From Phoronis ovalis (taxonomy: Eukaryota > Phoronida > Phoronidae): 11,004 nt of DNA. The stretch covers positions 1-11,004 of the forward strand of contig JAOXYB010057401.1 in NCBI GenBank assembly GCA_028565635.1, in the 5' to 3' direction. The translations under genes were made by a program, and so were the position numbers. Of this stretch, positions 8,828-11,004 are shown in pieces (position 1 is the first letter of the stretch; each line of letters starts with the position of its first letter). Under the pieces are notes generated by a model. The model was not told where the DNA came from. It worked only from the letters and a program-made list of their open reading frames with translations, and did no database searches.

Positions 8828-8922
8828 ACCGTACCGATACCCGGGACCGATACACATTGCTAAATCTGATATAATTTGGACGGATTTCTTTTACAACATA
8901 CCGTTAACACAACTTACGGTAA
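8828..8922. repeat. Cluster of ACCG-type short repeats in the putative promoter
   Basis: Five related words fall within 95 bp: ACCGTA at 8828, ACCGATAC at 8833, ACCGATAC at 8846, ACCGTTA at 8900, and TTACGGTAA (the reverse sense) at 8914. The two exact ACCGATAC copies are 13 bp apart and surround a CCCGGG. Such homotypic clustering in AT-rich DNA suggests binding sites for one factor, but I do not know which. Confidence 0.4.
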
Positions 8923-9055
8923 TCCTTTGAAGTTTATCCGAGCTTATCCTGGTAGGTAACTTTCAAGTAGTATTCGTCAACTATAACTATGCAGAGCAGG
9001 CAGTGAAAAAACATATGATTCGTGCAGCAAATGGCCTCTGAATTATGTTTCCCCC

Positions 9056-9101
9056 TTAATTAATTCACCCCGTAATTAAATTAGTTGACAACTTAATTAT
9101 T
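9056..9101. promoter_or_regulatory. Three TAATTA homeodomain-type sites
   Basis: TTAATTAATT (9056-9065), TAATTAAATTA (9073-9083) and TTAATTATT (9093-9101) lie within 46 bp, about 160 bp upstream of the ATG. They are separated by less AT-rich sequence (CACCCCG and GTTGACAAC). TAATTA is the generic homeodomain core. In a genome this AT-rich single matches mean little, so only the clustering carries weight. Confidence 0.3.
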
Positions 9102-9122
9102 CCTTATGTGTCAGTAGCCAAA

Positions 9123-9147
9123 GTTAGCTTGAGTAGATTCAACTAAC
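9123..9147 (+). other. Short stem-loop upstream of the ATG exon
   Basis: GTTAG and TTGA (9123-9132, with one bulged C) pair with TCAACTAAC (9139-9147) across the six-base loop GTAGAT. This makes a 9-bp stem. If transcribed it would sit in a 5' leader or a first intron. The function is unknown and a chance origin is possible. Confidence 0.3.
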
Positions 9148-9221
9148 GTAGAGATATACATAAAATATTCTGTGGAGGCTGTACTGTCAGTGCTAATGCT
9201 TTTCCCGCAAAATGCCTATTT

Positions 9222-9252
9222 CTAACTGGAATCTGTAATTAGTATATTATAG
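9222..9252 (+). other. Possible branch point and 3' splice site before the ATG exon
   Basis: CTAAC at 9222-9226 matches a branch-site consensus. AG dinucleotides follow at 9241-9242 and 9251-9252, at usual branch-to-acceptor distances. If one is used, the ATG exon is preceded by a non-coding exon, as in vertebrate HSD3B genes. The pyrimidine tract between is weak, so transcription may instead start nearby and run straight through. Confidence 0.3.
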
Positions 9253-9262
9253 CAATACCACC

Positions 9263-9401
9263 ATGGCAAACAACAAAGTCGTCTTAGTTACGGGAGCTTC
9301 CGGATTTGTCGGGCAACATATTGTAAAATTGCTCCAGGAACAAGAAAAAGATATTCAAGAAATTCGAGTATTTGATGTCAAACCGTATCAAAATACTCTA
9401 G
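9263..9401 (+). CDS. First coding exon of a 3-beta-hydroxysteroid dehydrogenase-like (SDR family) enzyme, partial gene
   Basis: This exon encodes 46 complete residues plus one base, the N-terminus of an extended short-chain dehydrogenase/reductase. The dinucleotide-binding motif TGASGFVG lies at residues 10-17 (TGxxGxxG). It follows a first beta strand KVVLV, and a helix (QHIVKLLQEQ) comes next. The second strand EIRVFD ends in Asp38, the acidic position that in this superfamily binds the adenosine ribose and favours NAD(H). The pattern LVTG..GF.G..I..LL.E....EIRV.D is typical of 3-beta-HSD/delta5-4 isomerase and the HSD3B7 bile-acid relatives. Those enzymes oxidise the 3-beta-hydroxyl of sterols at ER or mitochondrial membranes. 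Full-length members have about 370 residues, so some 88 percent is missing, including the catalytic YxxxK. The ATG has a near-ideal context (ACCACCATGG), with an in-frame TAA upstream at 9236-9238. The exon ends G|GTATGA in phase 1. Read-through would give 81 residues, but the part after the donor does not resemble the family. The subfamily and substrate cannot be settled from this exon. Confidence 0.85.
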
Positions 9402-9407
9402 GTATGA
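9402..9407 (+). other. Splice donor (GTATGA) ending the first coding exon
   Basis: The sequence reads CTAG|GTATGA. Family resemblance of the translation stops close to this point, after residue 46, and the frame then runs 34 unrelated residues to a TAA at 9506-9508. Vertebrate HSD3B genes, as I recall, also have their first coding intron near codon 48, which would make this a conserved position. The GC-richer stretch just beyond (about 9427-9480) leaves a small chance that the exon is longer. Confidence 0.75.
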
Positions 9408-9820
9408 TGTTTAATCTAGTTACTATAGACGTTGCGTCAGATACTCGCGCACCACTGCTGAGTAACATGTATTGCGCCAACTTAAACTTGATAGACTACT
9501 ATATATAACTTCCGTTTTAAACCAGATGTGGCTTTCAAATTCTCAACAAAACTAGAAAACCTAATCATTTTAATTTTTAAGTGATTTTTTTATGCTAGGT
9601 CATGTGTACATGATGCTGACATAATAATAAATAACATAATGCAAGTGAATGTTCAAATAATTTATTCTTTAAATATATATATATTGTTTTAATGTTTTTC
9701 CATAAACTTGTTTACATTTTCATGGCATCTATCCACTCAAATTGATATTTATTTTTTCTTTTGCCTACAAGCTTTCACTCTTTTATTATTTTTTATGTTT
9801 TTTGCCTTTTTATTCTCTGC

Positions 9821-9936
9821 ATTTTCGTTTTCTTGTCCCACGCATTTTCTTTGCAAAACATAAGTTTCTTTGTTCACTCTCTGCCTCCTCACGTTTTCGT
9901 TTTGTGCATTTTATTTGCAAAATATAATTTTCTTTC
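9821..9936 (+). repeat. Pyrimidine-rich imperfect tandem duplication
   Basis: Two copies sit about 64 bp apart. The best-matching 30-base cores are 9843-9872 and 9907-9936, identical at 26 of 30 positions (CATTTT.TTTGCAAAA.ATAA.TTTCTTT). Each core is preceded by a TTTTCGTTTT segment. The surrounding 9742-10050 is strongly T and C biased on the plus strand. That bias explains the Lys/Arg/Glu-rich open frame on the minus strand (9810-10067), so I do not annotate a gene there. Confidence 0.65.
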
Positions 9937-10666
9937 ATAAATTTCGCTGCATTAATTTCCTTTTTTTGATTTATATTTCTTTCGCTGTCTTGCTGTAGCT
10001 TTTTCCTTAGTTTTATAATAATACCGCCTGTTTCCTTGTCTCTTTCTATCTTTCGCCTAAAACACAAACCATATATAGAACGTAGTTTAGCACTTGCAAA
10101 TCTTACAAAAGGGCTTAAAATGAATGTTTAACATCATTTATTCAGTGGTACTTCCGTAGCTACAAACAAACCGATATCTGAAAATATGTTATAGACATTA
10201 AATAATAACAAAAAAGCAACTTACCAGAGTTTTTGTACTTGCTTTTACTTCCATTTTCGAAATAAGACAGTGCCGTATATTTTCTGGAAGCATTACACTT
10301 TGGCACTTGAGCCAAAATACGTAATTTTGCTCGTGACACGCGCAGACGCTATCACTTACTCTTACTGGCCTCGAGTTATGTTCACTATTGAACGAAAAAC
10401 TTTTTTTTTGTGAAAATACGGCGACATGGTCCTAATATATTACTTATTTCCATGTACATTGATCTCAGGTGTTACGCATTACACGCGATTTTATATATTA
10501 CCACGAAGACAATTGTTAACCCGTTGTTTTGATATATAACACTTTGTATTTCACTTAATTAAATTGAACATGGGAATTTTTCAGTGGTGCGCGAGTATCT
10601 GACGCAACGTCTGAACGTAATTATCCATCTCCAAAAGGTCAAGATACCTATTTTCAATACACTGTA

Positions 10667-10685
10667 GATCGATCGTGCATCGATC
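10667..10685. other. Small inverted repeat, GATCGAT / ATCGATC
   Basis: GATCGAT (10667-10673) and ATCGATC (10679-10685) form a perfect 7-bp inverted repeat around the loop CGTGC. It lies in a locally CpG-richer patch of the inferred intron. No known role can be assigned. Confidence 0.5.
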
Positions 10686-10851
10686 AAAGCAAGCAAAGTA
10701 TGAAGAGGCCTCAGTGTTTGTTATTTTTAAAGTCTTCACACAGCATACCATTTGTCTAAATATTGTGCAGTACTGACGTAACCATGACAGAGCATAAAAC
10801 TGAAAAATGGGACTCTATGAATGCTTAAGGGACTGGTCAGAAATTACCACA

Positions 10852-10957
10852 GGGGGGGGGGTTTGGTGCAAACAGGGGGGGGTCACGAATTTTTGTGCCA
10901 GGCAAAAGGGGGGGTCATGAATTTTTTAGCACCACGAAAGGGGGGGTTGTCATTTTT
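10852..10957 (+). repeat. G-run minisatellite with 33-bp units that stay in frame
   Basis: Four G tracts occur at 10852-10861 (10 G), 10875-10882 (8), 10908-10914 (7) and 10940-10946 (7). The spacers of two units align as TCAYGAATTTTT followed by about 13 bases ending in AAA. Read from 10874, the units translate as RGGSRIFVPGK, RGGHEFFSTTK and GGVVIFWAV. This is an 11-residue GG-x-x-[IF]-F repeat without a stop until TGA at 10988-10990, and the frame opens after TAA at 10826-10828. There is no ATG. From memory, similar G-run plus TCATGAATTTTTT sequence recurs in marine invertebrate intergenic DNA, so a dispersed repeat is the likeliest identity. The long G tracts could also form quadruplex structures. 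Confidence 0.7.
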
Positions 10958-11004
10958 TGGGCAGTGATTCTTGAAAAATACCTTTCTTGATTTTCACAAA
11001 CTAG

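Larger units (their letters stand above)
8641..9250 (+). promoter_or_regulatory. Probable promoter / 5' regulatory region of the 3-beta-HSD-like gene
   Basis: This stretch directly precedes the ATG exon. It is richer in G+C and much richer in CpG than the surrounding DNA, with about 20 CpG in 8650-9020 by eye. Visible motifs include a CRE/ATF-like TTACGTCA (8681-8688), a GATA-type TGATAAG (8709-8715), a fork-head-like TGTTTGTTAAC (8745-8755) and an ACCGGT palindrome (8756-8761). GCGCAAT occurs twice with a 10-bp period (8786-8802), and ACCGATAC occurs twice (8833-8840 and 8846-8853). Three homeodomain-type TAATTA sites lie at 9056-9101. Position and composition support a regulatory role. The individual motif names rest on short matches, no transcription start is visible, and part of the segment could be a non-coding first exon. 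Confidence 0.45.
9402..11004 (+). other. Inferred first coding intron of the 3-beta-HSD-like gene, running off the right edge
   Basis: After the donor at 9402 I find no second exon of this family on the plus strand. The expected GD(I/V)xD strand and the following helix are absent. The intron therefore continues past the window. It is AT-rich, with an (AT)6 run at 9673-9684, a pyrimidine-rich tandem duplication at 9821-9936, a CpG-richer patch at about 10320-10380, a small hairpin at 10667-10685 and a G-run repeat near the end. An AG closes the window at 11003-11004 region (ACTAG), but there is nothing to support its use as an acceptor. Confidence 0.6.

Noticed and set aside
9243-9249. TATA-like TATATTA just before the start codon
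   Set aside because: It is only 14 bases from the ATG, so it cannot act as a core promoter TATA box for this start.
9742-9927. 61-residue plus-strand ORF rich in Phe, Leu and Ser
   Set aside because: It is the other strand of the same low-complexity tract, a composition effect.
9810-10067. 85-residue minus-strand ORF rich in Lys, Arg and Glu
   Set aside because: It lies across a pyrimidine-rich tract with a tandem duplication. The basic/acidic composition follows directly from polypurine sequence, and no domain is recognisable.
10299-10316. NFI-like TTTGGC...GCCAAA
   Set aside because: The spacer is six bases between TTGGC and GCCAA, where the NFI consensus needs five, and the arms are only six bases.
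10568-10759. 63-codon open run on the plus strand without ATG (contains SDATSERNYPSPKGQDTYF)
   Set aside because: The composition looks protein-like and an acceptor-like TTTTTCAG precedes it. It does not match the next exon of 3-beta-HSD, and several open runs of this length are expected by chance.

Overview
The window looks like nuclear DNA of an animal. It is very AT-rich (roughly 30 percent G+C by eye) and has no dense bacterial-type gene packing. Its one clear coding segment is a short exon ending in a splice donor. The exon's family (3-beta-hydroxysteroid dehydrogenase), the AT-rich spacers, the G-run dispersed repeat and the many short palindromes all fit a marine invertebrate, with a lophotrochozoan such as a mussel-like bivalve as my best guess. 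The species is inferred and not shown by the sequence.

Layout: 1-62 is the edge of a roughly 19-bp minisatellite. 63-8640 holds no gene I can defend. It is AT-rich intergenic (or intronic) DNA broken by small islands richer in G+C and CpG at 640-880, 2461-2605, 2830-2960, 3590-3990 and 7630-7830. These islands hold short motifs resembling regulatory sites: an NRF1-like site, an AACCGGTT palindrome, two RFX X-box-like sites and a CTCF-like core. They also include at least one stretch resembling a dispersed repeat, and a vector-like strong Kozak context around a 21-codon ORF.

8641-9250 is CpG-enriched and carries clustered short repeats (ACCGATAC, GCGCAAT), a CRE-like site and three TAATTA-type sites. 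It lies directly upstream of the gene and is the best promoter candidate. 9263-9401 is the first coding exon (46 complete codons plus one base) of a 3-beta-HSD/SDR-family enzyme with an NAD-binding Rossmann motif. 9402-11004 is read as its first coding intron, running off the right edge. It contains a pyrimidine-rich imperfect tandem duplication (9821-9936) and, at 10852-10957, a G-run repeat whose units stay in one reading frame.

Apart from the promoter and exon of the 3-beta-HSD-like gene, nothing here forms a multi-gene system. I found no CRISPR array, operon, tRNA, rRNA or recognisable transposase. The items most worth a second look are the in-frame G-run repeat, the ACCG-motif cluster upstream of the gene, and the CTCF-like site beside a 13-bp inverted repeat.
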